DNA of 64,000 nucleotides from Liopterus haemorrhoidalis (taxonomy: Eukaryota > Arthropoda > Insecta > Coleoptera > Dytiscidae), in NCBI GenBank assembly GCA_963971575.1, contig OZ020611.1:201982419-202046418 (forward strand), in the 5' to 3' direction. Numbering within the stretch: the first letter of the stretch is position 1; each line of letters begins with the position of its first letter. Below the pieces are notes generated by a model that did not search any database, was not told where the DNA came from, and was given only the letters and a program-made list of their open reading frames with translations. Of the stretch, positions 47,558-58,940 are shown one piece after another. The position numbers were made by a program, and so were the translations under genes.

Positions 47558-48205
47558 AAAATGCAAAAGTATTTTTGTTACGATAATGTTGCTAGTAGAA
47601 CAATCAATCATCTGTTACCAATTAATTTACGTGTCCGTATCATTTTTTATTCTTGAGTTTTTTGTTTTGCCCCTACGAGTAATTTTTTAGTCCCTCAATA
47701 GAATGTATCTGCGAGGATTTGTTGTTGCCATGGTTACAATTCATGGTTCGCTTAATGCAGTTTTGATCACCGTCCGAAAAACTGGACAAGAGCTTGAGCT
47801 GTTTCTTTCCTTACATAGTTTCTGATCCCTTCACTGACATTCAACTACTTATGGAGCTTTCGATGCATTCATACTTATCATATAATTATTTATAAAAATA
47901 CTCTAACAGAAAAGAAATATGTTGTAATCTGGTTGGATTGAAGTTTCAGAAACTATTTTTATAAAACTTTATACAAGTTTTTTTTTTAAATATATTTATT
48001 TATTTTAAATTTATTTGTTTATTTGTTTACATCCAATTATAAGAGATAAAATTTATTATTGTAATTTTAATAATTAGAAATGAAATAAAAATGGTGTGTT
48101 AAGAATTTTCAACAACGATTTGTGATTTAGCATATTATGCAACCGAAACCAAAGCAGCAAATACAAGAACTAAGCAGCTAATTGACAAGAGATGTAGACA
48201 CTCAC
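47558..48205. other. AT-rich stretch, nothing recognised
   Basis: No coding or repeat signal was noticed. Confidence 0.35.
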
Positions 48206-48630
48206 AGACCAATTCTGTAAAAAATTACTATATTAGTTACTATGTAGTTCCATTCTGCAAGATAACTTTTATGGTGACTAACATTTTGTAATAGCCAACT
48301 CTAATGACGTTGCTAAGAAAGTTATTTGCTAGTAACAGTTACTGAGAAGGGAATGAAGCTAGTAACAAAAGTGCAATACTCATGCGCATTGGTGGTACAG
48401 AGATGACAATTGAGGGTAAAATTGTGAAAACATTGTGTTCTCAACAAATAGAGCCAGTGGCGCAGTTGTTTTGAATTTAAGTTGCGCAAGAACGTAAAGT
48501 TACTAAATATTGTAGTGACTTTTGTCTTAGGTAATACGAAATACTCCAGGTGCTATGATAGCAACTGACCTTACCCATAGTGAATGATTTAGTTACTTTG
48601 GTCATAGTATATGAGTTACAAAATTGGTCT
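48206..48630. mobile_element. MITE-like element with AGACCAATTYTGTAA ends
   Basis: The left end AGACCAATTCTGTAA and the complement of the right end AGACCAATTTTGTAA are inverted repeats, with GTTACT words inside both ends. No clear target duplication was found. The minus-strand open frame over its right half is not recognised. Confidence 0.5.
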
Positions 48631-48738
48631 TTATTAATTGTAGCAGAGTAAGAAATATCATTAGATAAATGCCCAGTATCCAAGATATAGTCAATTTCAT
48701 GAGATAGAAGAAAATACTTAAATAACCACATCTCGCTC

Positions 48739-48900
48739 ATGGATTCCTACAGATTAGTAAATAAAATTAGAGAAAGGCCACCACAATGATGGAGAGTGTT
48801 CTACACAAACATAATGGGAGACTTAGCAGCGACTAAAATGCAAATGACTACAAAAACAGGAAAACGAAGAAGAGCATATGGACTGTATTTATCTTGGGCT
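48739..48900 (+). pseudogene. possible MADF-like fragment
   Basis: The frame reads MDSYRLVNKIRERPPQ then a stop and W, resembling the start of MADF DNA-binding domains (LV..VRERP.LW), which occur in some transposon accessory proteins. The following codons do not clearly continue the domain. Weak. Confidence 0.22.
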
Positions 48901-51134
48901 GGTGGTAGATCTTGTTGAGATGTAGCAACTACCATGGAGCACAAATGTCCTGCTGAGTTTCCCGATGTCTACCTGTCATAAATTCACATTGAACGCAATT
49001 TCAAAAAGTATTAGAACATTCACAAGAAAAGATTATAGCTAATACTTATCTCTTTGATGCTGAAATGACAAGTGAAGAGCAGATGAAGTACTGAGATGAA
49101 GTTTCGATAAACACCTCTTAAAATATGGGTTGTTGGAGAGTTATATAATAAAACAACATTGTGGCTTTCAAATATCTTGATATCTATGATAACCAAAGAA
49201 CGACTATTTTATTCGTGTAAGTTTTTTCTTTCATTGCAGAGTGAAACAACGCTGCTTTAGTATTCGTCCGCGTAAAGTCTGATTAATACAAATGAACAGT
49301 CCCTTGACTTTATTTTAATTTTTCATTCTTAACAAGAATAATAGATAAAAGAATAGTATCTCAACAATTTCGATAAAAAAAAAATAAATAAAAAAATAAA
49401 ATAAAATAATAAGAAATATATAGAAACTGAAAAGCCAGGTAGGCATGATCTAGGTGCTAATGTCATACCCGATAACGTTAAATTCGTTTTACTATGTGAA
49501 TATTAAATGTGAAAGTACATTGGTGGAATCATCAGCCGTTAAGTTTTCATAAATCATTGCCTATGAATACTTGTGTGCATCTGCTTTCCTTAAACCACAA
49601 CTAAAAATAAATCTGAACTATGGTAAAGAGCTAGACAGGCAGAAATATAGTTTTATATTCACCGACGGAAATGAAGTTCGATTGTCCATGAAGAGAAACA
49701 ACAACACAGTAGCAGAAATTTAGACTAAAATCCGCAAGGAATGTCAAGGAAGAGGCCAACCTAAATCATTGTCGCTAGTTTTGAAGGAAGCGTGTACGCT
49801 GACAAGACAACGGCAGAATTGAAAGATCTTGCTAAAAGCAGAATCAGATGGAAGCACTTATTGTCAACACAACTTTATAAGATATTAAAAGAGACGCTAC
49901 TTAAAATTATTGTTTTCATAATTTCCTATTAACTTTAATATTACAACAATTATAAAGAATTTTAATATTACCATGCTTTTGTTATATTTTGACTAGGGCT
50001 GACAATGACGTGGCTCTTCAAGAAGTAGCCTCGAGCGACCAAAGTAGGGCAGGTTTAGAAAAACGTGTTTTACATTTTTTTGTTGTTATGATATTGGACG
50101 AGGAGTTGTCATTTTCTATTTTTACCTCGTGTAAAATGAGAAAATACGGTTTTGCATTCACTAAAAAAATTGCTCTGCGGTAAAGCTGAAAAGACGGTTG
50201 ATAACTAGTTTATGGAAAATAATAGATTGCAAAATATTTTGAAATTAAAAATATAAAACCAGTAACCAACCTGACAATTCACTTAACCCTTATAAATTTG
50301 CGATTACCATGCATCCTTGATGTTAGAATATTTGTTCAAGTGTGAATATTATCAGTGACATATTCCATGGAGGGATTCCGGGCATGTTATTGTAGGTCCG
50401 AGATCTGCAGACCTCGCAGATACGGGATAAGACAAGATATTGACCTGTAACACTGCCAATGCCACTGGGGTGAATATCAAACTCCCTGTCCCGCATTCAC
50501 TCCCAAAACAAGAAGCGATCCATAATCGCATCTTTACGAAAACATTCATATATACGCATAAGTATGAAATCTGGAGGGAAAGTTATTTGTTACAATTTAT
50601 GAAATAACATATTTTTTCTTTTTGAATACTTTGGAAATCAATATTTTGGATAAATTGAAGGGAAATGTTTATGTAAATATTGCGAAAACTGAAAGAGTTG
50701 TTTAATATACAAACATATATATAGAAAAAATAATGTATTTTGCTTTTCGTATTTTATTTAGTCGATAAGTTCAGAACTTGTCATCCATTATCTAGAATCA
50801 TACAGGGGTGAAACTGTAGGATAGTTTTAAAAAGCACTGCATCATTTTAAAATTTTCCCATAAACTTAGTTGCCGCTGAATTCGTTTTTGCCGCTATAAA
50901 TACGCGATTTGACATCTGTTGTATCATTTTACTCATTACTGACCGTGGTGGGTTCTTGGCATACACCTGTGCAGTACGTGTTGCGATTGAAAGAAGACTA
51001 TATGATATCGCATATTAAGTAGACGTATTTTAACGCGAATAACTCATTGTTAAAATCAAATTTTGGGCATTCGTTACCCATCCTAAGAATTTCTAAAGTC
51101 TTGCAAGTGTTTTTTATCTAAAACAATTAAAATG
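48901..51134. other. AT-rich stretch, nothing recognised
   Basis: Open frames at 49989-50183 and 50352-50549 are unrecognised. A short AAATAAAATA-rich run occurs at 49380-49420. Confidence 0.35.
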
Positions 51135-51430
51135 CATTCCAAAGACGTTGCACCAACTGCGCCGTTACAAGAAGATGAACGTAATATTCAAATATCGCTG
51201 GCGTTTTGGATGTAACTACAGACACTATTAATTACGCTGTTAAGAATTATCAGCGAATTGGTCCACGAACCACGACCGATTATTTTCTCTAACAGTACTG
51301 CTCGAATGTGACTTGCCTTCAACTTTCCTCCTACATCGTCCCGCAGAAGAACGAAATTTGGCAGTTTCATCACCAACTGTTCAGAGATGGTTGAGAGATA
51401 CCAAGGGCTTATATCCAGAAAACCTGTAAC
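51135..51430 (+). pseudogene. Tc1-like transposase N-terminal relic
   Basis: The plus strand reads GVLDVTTDTINYAVKNYQRI, matching the first helix-turn-helix of Tc1-type transposases (..LNVP..TV...VKRY...G). In another frame it reads NLAVSSPTVQRWLRDTKGLY, matching the second (..VS..TVRR.L...GL). Frame changes and stops separate them. No TIRs were found around it, so it is an isolated fragment. Confidence 0.45.
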
Positions 51431-51562
51431 TTGCCCGGCTTTGCTCGCAATTCATCGAGTTGAAAATTTGTGGTTCGCTTACGAGTCTTTGGCTTAACTG
51501 GATGCATTCTAGAGCAGCATATTGTGCATAAATGAGTCTCGTTTGAGCTTAAAATATATATA

Positions 51563-52135
51563 CAGTACCTAGACAAAATATTATAACCACTTACAAAAAC
51601 AACTGTTTATTTAAAGTGCCGACATATAATCATATACTACTTTATTTATTTCTTTAACATATAGTGTATTTATTAAAAGATAAGCTATTTTAAACATCTT
51701 CAACTCTGTATTTTTATTCTGAGACTGATTTGCAAGAACAAAAAGTACCGATTTTGTCCTGGCCAGGTAATTCGCCGAATATCAATCCTATCGAAAATGT
51801 CTGGAACCTCCTGAAAAGACTTGTTTATGATTTAAATAATACTAATAAACAAGTTTTAACAGATAATATTAAAAAAGTATGGCATGGCTCTCCAGAAATT
51901 GAAAATTGTATTAGGGCATGTATTGAGAGTATGCCTCGAAGAATTGCGGCAGTAATAAAAGCAAAGGAGGGCAACACAAAATATTAAAAAACATTTTATA
52001 AATGTACTAAAATAATTTGAAATAATAAAATACAAAATAAAAGTAAAATTGGTTTATTACTATTTTGTTGATTTTGTGTAAAACAATGAATTTTTATAAA
52101 TTCGTAAGTGGTTATAATATTTTGTCTAGGTACTG
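51563..52135 (+). mobile_element. Tc1-type element, internally deleted
   Basis: The ends are inverted repeats of at least 27 bp starting CAGTACCTAGACAAAATATT and continuing ATAACCACTTA, nearly perfect, flanked by TA at 51561-51562 and 52136-52137. The length of 573 bp is about one third of a full Tc1. It retains the 3' end of the transposase gene. Confidence 0.93.
51730..51987 (+). pseudogene. Tc1-like transposase C-terminal fragment
   Basis: The open frame reads VPILSWPGNSPNINPIENVW, then LLKRLVYD, and ends MPRRIAAVIKAKEGNTKY. WPGNSPDLNPIENLW contains the final glutamate of the Tc1 DD34E triad, and the RI..VI.AKGG..KY tail is typical of the family. The DNA-binding domain and the first two Asp residues are deleted. 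The remaining frame has no stop, suggesting recent activity of the family. Confidence 0.92.
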
Positions 52136-52148
52136 TATGTACACAAAT

Positions 52149-52197
52149 AGAATGCACTACAAGATGCGTGTGCTGAAAGTATCTCGTAGTGCATTCT
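52149..52197. repeat. 17-bp stem hairpin next to the Tc1 element
   Basis: AGAATGCACTACAAGAT pairs with ATCTCGTAGTGCATTCT with one mismatch around a 15-base loop. Confidence 0.85.
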
Positions 52198-52359
52198 GTG
52201 CATTTTTCTACGCATCTAATGTATTTACCGGCACTGGTAAGTTGAACCTGATACCTTATTCACAAACTAACCAACGCTTTGACATGCTACAAGTTGAAAT
52301 TTATATTCGTGTCCGGGCTGGGTGAAAACAATCATTGAAAATTGCTATTTAAAACATAA

Positions 52360-53020
52360 AGGTGCGTACTGACTTGAGCATTTGTATGAGCACGGATTTT
52401 CGTGCGGGTAAAAAAAAAAATTGTACACACAACTTTCTTCTTTGCACGTAAAATCGCCTTCCACGTATTTCATTCACGCACATATTTATTTAAAGTAAGT
52501 GGTGTCAACGATGGCGGAAAGTAATGTTTTTGCCTTAAGAAGTGCAGCGTATATAGTAATACTTGGTAAAAAAAAAAGAAAAAACAAAAGAGACGGTGGT
52601 GGCTGACACAACTATATAGAAGCAGGGTAATATACAGTGGTTCAAGTTGGTTAACAGAACTGCAATTCTAAGAAGTTAGTGGACAATTTCAAAATTTTGT
52701 TCGAATGTCAGCGGCAGATTTTGAACTACTCGATAATAAAGTTGGTCACAAAATTGGGAAGAAAAATATAAGACTTATAAGTCCGTTTTACTCCATTCCA
52801 TGTTGAATATTTACTGGTGTTTACTTAATTTTATGACTGCATAAACCCGTACACATTGAGCGCACAAGTTCTTTGATCTTGTCGGTGGGACCGACAAGCT
52901 ACGGATAGCATTCGTGCGCGTAAAAGTGTACGCGCACACAAATTATACCTCGTTCTCGCCTGAGCAATTTTACGCGCACAGCGTTCGTGCGCGCACAAAT
53001 GCTCTAGTCAGTACGCGCCT
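52360..53020 (+). mobile_element. PIF/Harbinger element, deletion derivative
   Basis: The left end AGGTGCGTACTGACTTGAGC and the complement of the right end AGGCGCGTACTGACTAGAGC, both continuing ATTTGT, are inverted repeats flanked by TAA (52357-52359, 53021-53023). Subterminal GTGCGCG repeats lie inside the right end. An N-terminal transposase remnant confirms the superfamily. Confidence 0.93.
52511..52770 (+). pseudogene. Harbinger (HARBI1-like) transposase N-terminus
   Basis: From ATG at 52511 it reads MAESNVFALRSAAYIVILG and a lysine-rich run, then after a one-base shift RRWWLTQLYRSRVIYSGSSW, a stop, and SGQFQNFVRMSAADFELLDN. The RRWWVRP and ..F.NF.RM....F..LL blocks are the standard N-terminus of PIF/Harbinger nucleases. 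The DDE catalytic domain is absent. Confidence 0.88.
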
Positions 53021-53023
53021 TAA

Positions 53024-53785
53024 CGGGCTCTTTCCAGGGTATGTTATTAATTATTTTGGATCATGCGGATTACCCTGTCTCAATGGCAGTATTATTCGTA
53101 GGAAATTGAAATGCTGTGGCTGTGGAGTGAATACATATTTTAATAATAAATGTAATTTATAAATAAAATATTTTTTTTTCTTTTATATGTTATTATTTTT
53201 CTCGTCAAGCTTTATTCGGGCCGATTTTATAATTTGTTCGGTCATGGACTTGGTACGGGTAATTAATTGATTTTAAATTTCAGATTCGGGTTGAGTATTG
53301 CCGTTAACATAACGGTCGGGCCGGTTAAAATTAAAAAAAATATTGTGTTTCAGTTATGTATCAAATATCCATTTTCAAATATATTTGTTATTGACATTTT
53401 TAATTTGTTAATTGTGGTTTTAAAATTATTTTTAATGAACATTAGCCTTTGGTTAAAAATTTAAAATGTTCAGTGATGTTATACATATTTATAACTGTGT
53501 TTACGAGTGTGTTTTGAAAGGATATAATTAATTTATAAAAATGTATTGGGCAGACGAAACATTTCAACTGACGGTGTGTGTTCAGTTCATATGTAAATGT
53601 TTTTGTATCTATTTCTGTGCGTGATTCATATTCAAAATAAGCTCTCAATTACATTTTATTAGACCATTGAGAATTCAACCTACATCAATAGAGTTAATCA
53701 CCAGAGTAAGTAAAAGAAATTAAGTCGCATTTGCCAGAAAATTAAAAAAAAAAAAAATCTAGTACAGGAAAAGCAAACTATTGAG
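53024..53785. other. AT-rich stretch, nothing recognised
   Basis: Open frames at 53267-53464 and 53442-53648 are unrecognised. Confidence 0.35.
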
Positions 53786-53860
53786 TTGGCCTCGATAGCT
53801 TGAATAATTGGCGACCATGTTTTGTACATCGAAGATCTCGGGTTCGTAAACTAAGTTTTG
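53786..53860 (+). repeat. tRNA-like SINE head, degenerate
   Basis: TTGGCCTCGATAGCTTGAAT..GGCGACC and, about 50 bases later, CTCGGGTTCGTAAACTAAG recall an A box and B box with tRNA spacing. No tail shared with the 24.1-kb SINE was seen. Confidence 0.35.
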
Positions 53861-54204
53861 GGGTCTATTTTAGTTAGTTACAAAATGGCCGTTTTGACTT
53901 AACTACAGTTTTAACATTGTTTTAAAGTGTTTTACTTAATTTATTATATAAATTCATAATTTATTAAATACAATTGTGAAAGTACCATGAAGTTGCAACA
54001 TCAAACTGTTTTTTCATCTTTGCGATATGCTTAAATATTTTGGTAAGCTATTATGTTTGAAATTGCAATAATGGGCTTACAAAGTCATCTTGGTTTTAGA
54101 CATCCTTGAACAAAGTTTATGAAGAATAAACGAAATATGGGATCGATTATGAAATAATTGCATAATTCCATCGCCTTCTTTATCCCAAATAATTCTTATC
54201 ATTA
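53861..54204. other. AT-rich stretch, nothing recognised
   Basis: No signal was noticed. Confidence 0.35.
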
Positions 54205-55058
54205 TATATATATATATAAATTTTGGGAGGCGTTTCATATGAAATCTCTTCATGCGTGGATCAACAAATTTTTATTTTTTAAAATAATTTTTTTATGGGA
54301 TTTTTGCCTAAAATATGTCAAAAAACATTTGTCCACCACCCTACCTCCCAGAGCGGAACAAGAATTTTTTTAGTACATTTTTGGCTAAAAGTGTGTTAAA
54401 AGATACGAATTTTAAAAAAACTTCTTTTCGTTCCTTAATCTACATCTTAATAGCTTTCTTTTGATATCCCACAAGAAATTTTTAACTTTCTAAATTTAAC
54501 GACACAAAAAAAATAATATTTTTTTTTTTTTTCGAAAAACTAATCTGATCAAAAATTCCTGTTGAACTATTCCGGTTCCCCCATGGAGATTTTTTTAGAT
54601 TTTTAGATCAACCGCTCTGGGAGGTAGGGTGGTGGACAAATGTTTTTTGACATATTTTAGGCAAAAACCCCATAAAAAATTATTTTAAAAAATAAAAATT
54701 TGTTGATCCACGCATGATGAGATTTCATATGAAACGCCTCCCAAAATTTATGTATATATATATATTGTCCACCACCCTACCTCCCAGCGCGGTTGATCTA
54801 AAAATCTAAAAGAATCTCCATGGGGGAACCGGAATAGTTCAACAGGAATTTTTGATCAGATTAGTTTTTCGAAAAAAGAAAAACATATTAATTTTTTTTT
54901 TGTGTCGTTAAATTTAGAAAGTTAAAAATTTATTGTGGGATATCAAAAGAAAGCTATTAAGACGTAGATTAAGGAACGAAAAGAAGTTTTTTTTAAATTC
55001 GTTTCTTTTAACACACTTTTAGCCAAAAATGTACTAAAAAAATTCTTGTTCCGTACAA
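54205..55058. repeat. compound inverted repeat built from AGGGTTT-family interior
   Basis: Segment 54216-54356 recurs inverted at about 54611-54752, and segment 54357-54647 recurs inverted at about 54768-55055, so two stem-forming pairs overlap. The segments contain the family landmark CTATTCCGGTTCCCCCATGG and GATCAACCGCTCTGGGAGGT. (TA)n runs lie at about 54205-54218 and 54755-54768. The arms are highly similar, so the rearrangement is recent relative to other copies. Confidence 0.8.
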
Positions 55059-55605
55059 TTGGTTAAACAAGAAATCTGAGAAAATATAGGTAATGTATAT
55101 TGATCTGAGCTGAAAACGTACGAGAGGAATTTTTGATCAGATTGCGTTTTCGGATAATATGGCAGTTTTGTTAAAATTAATTATTTTTTTAATAAACGGC
55201 TAAATTAAGGCTAATAATGTTATGCATTTTTTTGTATTTATGGCTAAGGTGATATGTCTTTTTGGAAATAAAAAAATGTTAATAGCTAAAAATCGAGTTC
55301 ATGCGTGTAAGGAGCTATAGGCTTATAGGAGCTTAGAGCCTACTGTTATACGCTATGATTCAACCTATTGTTTGAATTAGTTTAGTTTTTTGTTTTTAAG
55401 CTATCAAACAAGAATTAATCAATAAAACAAATAATACATTAGTAATAAGGAAAATACGTTTTTGAAATTGAAAAAAATATTTATTAATATATTTCATATT
55501 AATTTAATGAAAACGACTAGATATGAAGCAAATTCAGAAAAAATCACTGTTATTTTTTTAATATAAATTTTATCGTGATTTTGCAATTTATTTAACCCTC
55601 TGCGC

Positions 55606-55690
55606 TATATAGCGTACTAAAGCGTAGTAATCTGGAAAGCAGCCTGCGCTATATAGCGTACTAAAGCGTAGTAAAACGTATCAAAGCGTA
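55606..55690. repeat. GCGTA-rich direct repeat
   Basis: TGCGCTATATAGCGTACTAA plus AGCGTAGTAA occurs twice (near 55600 and 55648), followed by more AGCGTA words. GCGCTATATAGCG within each unit is itself near-palindromic. Confidence 0.85.
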
Positions 55691-55850
55691 GCGCGGCGTA
55701 CCGGCAGTGTTGATTTGAATAGATTTGTACTTTGTCGTGTATTGAGTATTTTTATCATACCCATAACATATATTTCGCATAAATTTGTTTTTATGTATTT
55801 ATTATTTACTTTGAAACCTTTAAACAATGCGCTTACTTTTACCGTTCCTA

Positions 55851-56055
55851 CCTGGTCTCCGCGTTTACGTAAACCGGTCGGGGGCATCTTTTCCGCATAT
55901 CAGTACTTTGCAAAATTCTTCGAATCCAGGACCTGGTCTCCGCGTTTACATAAACCGGTCGGGGGCATCTTTTCCGCTTATCGGTACTTTGCAAAATTCT
56001 TCGAATCCTGGACCTGGTCTCGGCGTTTACGTAAACCGGTCGGGGGTATCTTTTC
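55851..56055 (+). repeat. 81-bp tandem repeat, about 2.5 units
   Basis: Units start at 55851, 55932 and 56013 with CCTGGTCTCCGCGTTTACRT, and contain AAACCGGTCGGGGGCATCTT and TACTTTGCAAAATTCTTCGA. Each has a GTTTACGTAAAC-type palindrome. The period is a multiple of three, so frames stay open on both strands with 27-residue repeats (for example YVNRSGASFP or KPVGGIFSAY). It is GC-richer than its surroundings. I know no protein with this repeat; it may be a minisatellite. Confidence 0.9.
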
Positions 56056-56280
56056 CATAAATAATAATCAGTAATATATTTTGTGTTTTGTAACAATGTA
56101 ATAATTAATTTATAATTATATTTTGTTTTTTGTTCAACTATGAGTGTAAAAACTTTTAAATAATTAACTGTATTTTGTTTTTATAAGCGAAAAAAGCATT
56201 GAAATAAATAATTAATAACGAATAAAAATGTTTATCATAAAACTTTTTATCAAAAATGAATCCAACATTCTGTTGGATTC

Positions 56281-56340
56281 TTACGCTTATTAAATACCTA
56301 CAAAACCTAGAAATGTGTGAAAATTCACACTTCACATAAA
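56281..56340 (-). repeat. AGGGTTT-family terminal fragment
   Basis: The minus strand reads GTGAAGTGTGAATTTTCACA then CATTTCTAGGTTTTGTAGGT, the same block-plus-end junction as at 5242-5280. The rest of the element is absent. Confidence 0.65.
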
Positions 56341-57344
56341 TTTTATACTTTTCATTACAACTATCCATTTTTTGTTTTTTTTTTTTTTTTTTTTTGTATT
56401 TCAAATAATAGTTTAAAAGTAGACACAGACAACAGAAGACTATATCATATATTACAATATCTTGCTCAAAAAATGCAGGAGTGAGTAATATAAACAATTC
56501 AATCGGCTCCACCACTTTCAATGATTGCACAGTACTGGGCACAACAATAGTACGTATCCAGGACAAGCATTATTCTTGCTCTCAGGGAAAGATTGAAGGC
56601 AAGGCCCCTAACCCTTAATCTCAACGATGGATAGACAGTTCTAGAATGCAATGGTCGAGTTAACTGAATATTGATTTCTTTGCGTTCGTACTGTTCTTGG
56701 GCTCACCGATTAAATTATTCTTTCATATAACATCAATTTTTCTCGTAAACTTGTATTAACTTGTATTGTTCGCCACGAATATACACTTTATCAAGACTTT
56801 TTCGCTATGGCAGCGTCCAGTTCAACAGCAATTGTAGAGTCTGGTTAAGTATAATAAATGACCATATGTTATCGGCGGTAGTACAAACGCGATGTTTTCG
56901 TGAATAAAGTACTGAATATTTTATTCAAAATTCAGGTGTTCTCGCTTAACGATGATTCGGTTATCATTTACGTATTTTCTGGCCAATATGAATTACCAAC
57001 GAAAAGCAGTAGCGAAAAACAGGCAGAATAGATCTCAAATCAAGTGCAGTGATAGTAGAACACATTTCAAATTACAAGGCAGCCGTAACAGACCTGAAGA
57101 CCTAAATCAGTATAAAGGATGTCAGTATTTAGGAGGTAGTATATTCAGTGATAGCTCGTGGAAACTTCTAATGGAGATGGTGTACCCAGAATTATATTTG
57201 TGATTTTTTTTTTTTTTTTTTCTGGAAAGTAAATCCTTTTTAAGATTGACATAAAATATTTAGCTACGTATACTCGTACGTATACAAATACAATCATATG
57301 AAATATAGAAAAAATATATTTTATAATTTAATATATATTAGGCA
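56341..57344. other. stretch with nothing recognised
   Basis: A T run occurs near 56376-56395. Open frames at 56156-56566 (minus) and 56952-57203 (plus) have no recognised family. Confidence 0.35.
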
Positions 57345-57412
57345 AGTAGAAGAAAATTAACATTTTATGTGGTGTACAGAACATGTAATGTAGAAATTAA
57401 ATATCAAAATAC

Positions 57413-57486
57413 TGCCTCACAGGGAATCGAACCCGCCAACCTAAGAATTTCGCGTTCTCGTTCTAGACCACTAGACTAGGAAGGCA
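57413..57486 (-). tRNA. tRNA-like sequence, probably pseudogene or SINE head
   Basis: The 74-nt minus-strand sequence TGCCTTCCTAGTCTAGTGGT.. has an A box (TAGTCTAGTGG), anticodon stem GAGAA/TTCTT, loop CGCGAAA, B box GGTTCGATTCC and a mostly complementary acceptor (TGCCTT with GAGGCA, one wobble). The loop has G where tRNAs have U33, and the T stem is imperfect, so it is unlikely to be a functional tRNA. The nominal anticodon CGA should not be trusted. Confidence 0.5.
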
Positions 57487-57525
57487 TGTGAGTATATAAT
57501 ATTAGTACTCTGTTACTCAATTACA

Positions 57526-57599
57526 TGTCTTCTTAGTTTAGTGGTATAGAACGAGAACGCGAAATTCTTAAATTGACGGGTTCGATTCCCGGTGAAGCA
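57526..57599 (+). tRNA. tRNA-like sequence, partner copy
   Basis: A 74-nt sequence with A box TAGTTTAGTGG, the same anticodon stem GAGAA/TTCTT and loop CGCGAAA, and T arm CGGG/CCCG around TTCGATT. The acceptor is weaker (TGTCTTC against GAAGCA). The T arm is better than in the minus copy. Again there is no U33. Confidence 0.5.
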
Positions 57600-57650
57600 G
57601 TATTTTGATACTTAATTTCTATCATCGCTTTGTGTTTCACCTTGATAACT

Positions 57651-58930
57651 ATGTATTTAGAACATGTAATATCCTACATTCTTATTAATTCTATAAAAAT
57701 ACAAAAATATCTGTAATCAAACGTGCACTTCGCAAGCTTTTAACTGCAAACGACTGCAGCTCCGAAAGTATATAAGAAGCCGTTACCCCCACATAATACT
57801 AATCACCGTGTTACCATAACAATTAGAGCTGCCAGGGTTTACAGTACATAGTACATCATAACTTGTAGACGAACTATTTGTTTTACGCATGACGTACGGC
57901 AGTAGTGAGGATTTTTAGTCAAAAATAAAATAACTTAAGAAATAGAGATATATAAAAAATATCATAAACGTCTATAATGTTTACATTATTCTAATTTTGG
58001 GATTGCTGCAGCTCTTATGCACCTGCCACCACTGGGCAGTGTTCAGAATTTATGTAATATTCATAATCTGGACGCTATTTCGTAACTTATCTACTCCATC
58101 CGTCATTATGTCGGTATATTGCATCATGTACGTCTGAGAACATGTAAAATATCCATCGGAAAATCAAAAAATCAATGGATAGATGATATATAAAAACTTC
58201 AGAATAGCTGTGGATGACAGCAACTATTGATTTTCAACAATGGCGATGTTAATTTATCCATCTTATATCTGAATATGAAGACGATGGTGAAGTGTCCACC
58301 AAAAGAATAAGGGATATTTATAACAAGAAATAGATCATTCTTAGTTCTAGGAATAAATTAGTTGTTGAAAACGGAAATATTATTTACTGAAATCTGTAAT
58401 ATATAAATATAAACTATAATTTTCAAAAGTAAAATGAATTTATATTTGTAAAAGTATAGTTTTTATTTTTGTCATTTCATTTCTGCTAAATTTTAAATCC
58501 GAATCCTAAGTCCAGCTTAAAAAAAAAAAAATGTTAAGGGCAAGTGAGTAGTTCCGAAATTGAAAGGTTGTAGTATCACGCCTGAGGAAGCACAAAAAGC
58601 TTAGGGCAGACCTCACATGTGCAAACAACCGTACTGAAGTAAGAATTACTGAAACGAATAAAATGTAGCCAATATTCTTTGGTGATTTTCAGCAAACTAA
58701 TTTTCTCTTACCTTCTGAAATGCTAGATTTAATCTAAGTTGCAGCTACATCTGCTGTATTAGAAGATTGCAAACTAAGGATAAATAAGCTGTAACAGAAC
58801 AAGAAACCCGTGAAATTCAAAGGATTTCTATTTCAATTTGTATATTGTTGATATTTTTATACATGTTGCTTCTTGCTAAATTCTTTTTGTTAATAATGTT
58901 TTTACATTAGTGTCATTTTATTTCAAAAAA
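57651..58930. other. AT-rich stretch, nothing recognised
   Basis: No coding family or repeat boundary was noticed. Confidence 0.35.
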
Positions 58931-58940
58931 ATGATTTAAA

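Larger units (their letters stand above)
57385..57630. repeat. inverted pair of tRNA-like sequences with matching flanks
   Basis: The two tRNA-like units (57413-57486 minus, 57526-57599 plus) point away from the centre. Their 3' flanks also match: each is followed by GTATTTTGATAYTTAATTTC. The 39-bp centre is partly self-complementary (ATGTGAGTA, TACTCAATTACAT). It is either a foldback of a tRNA-derived SINE or an inverted duplication. Confidence 0.75.

Noticed and set aside
49525..49545. ATCATCAGCC as a minus-strand hammerhead core
   Set aside because: No GAAA and no helix partners nearby.
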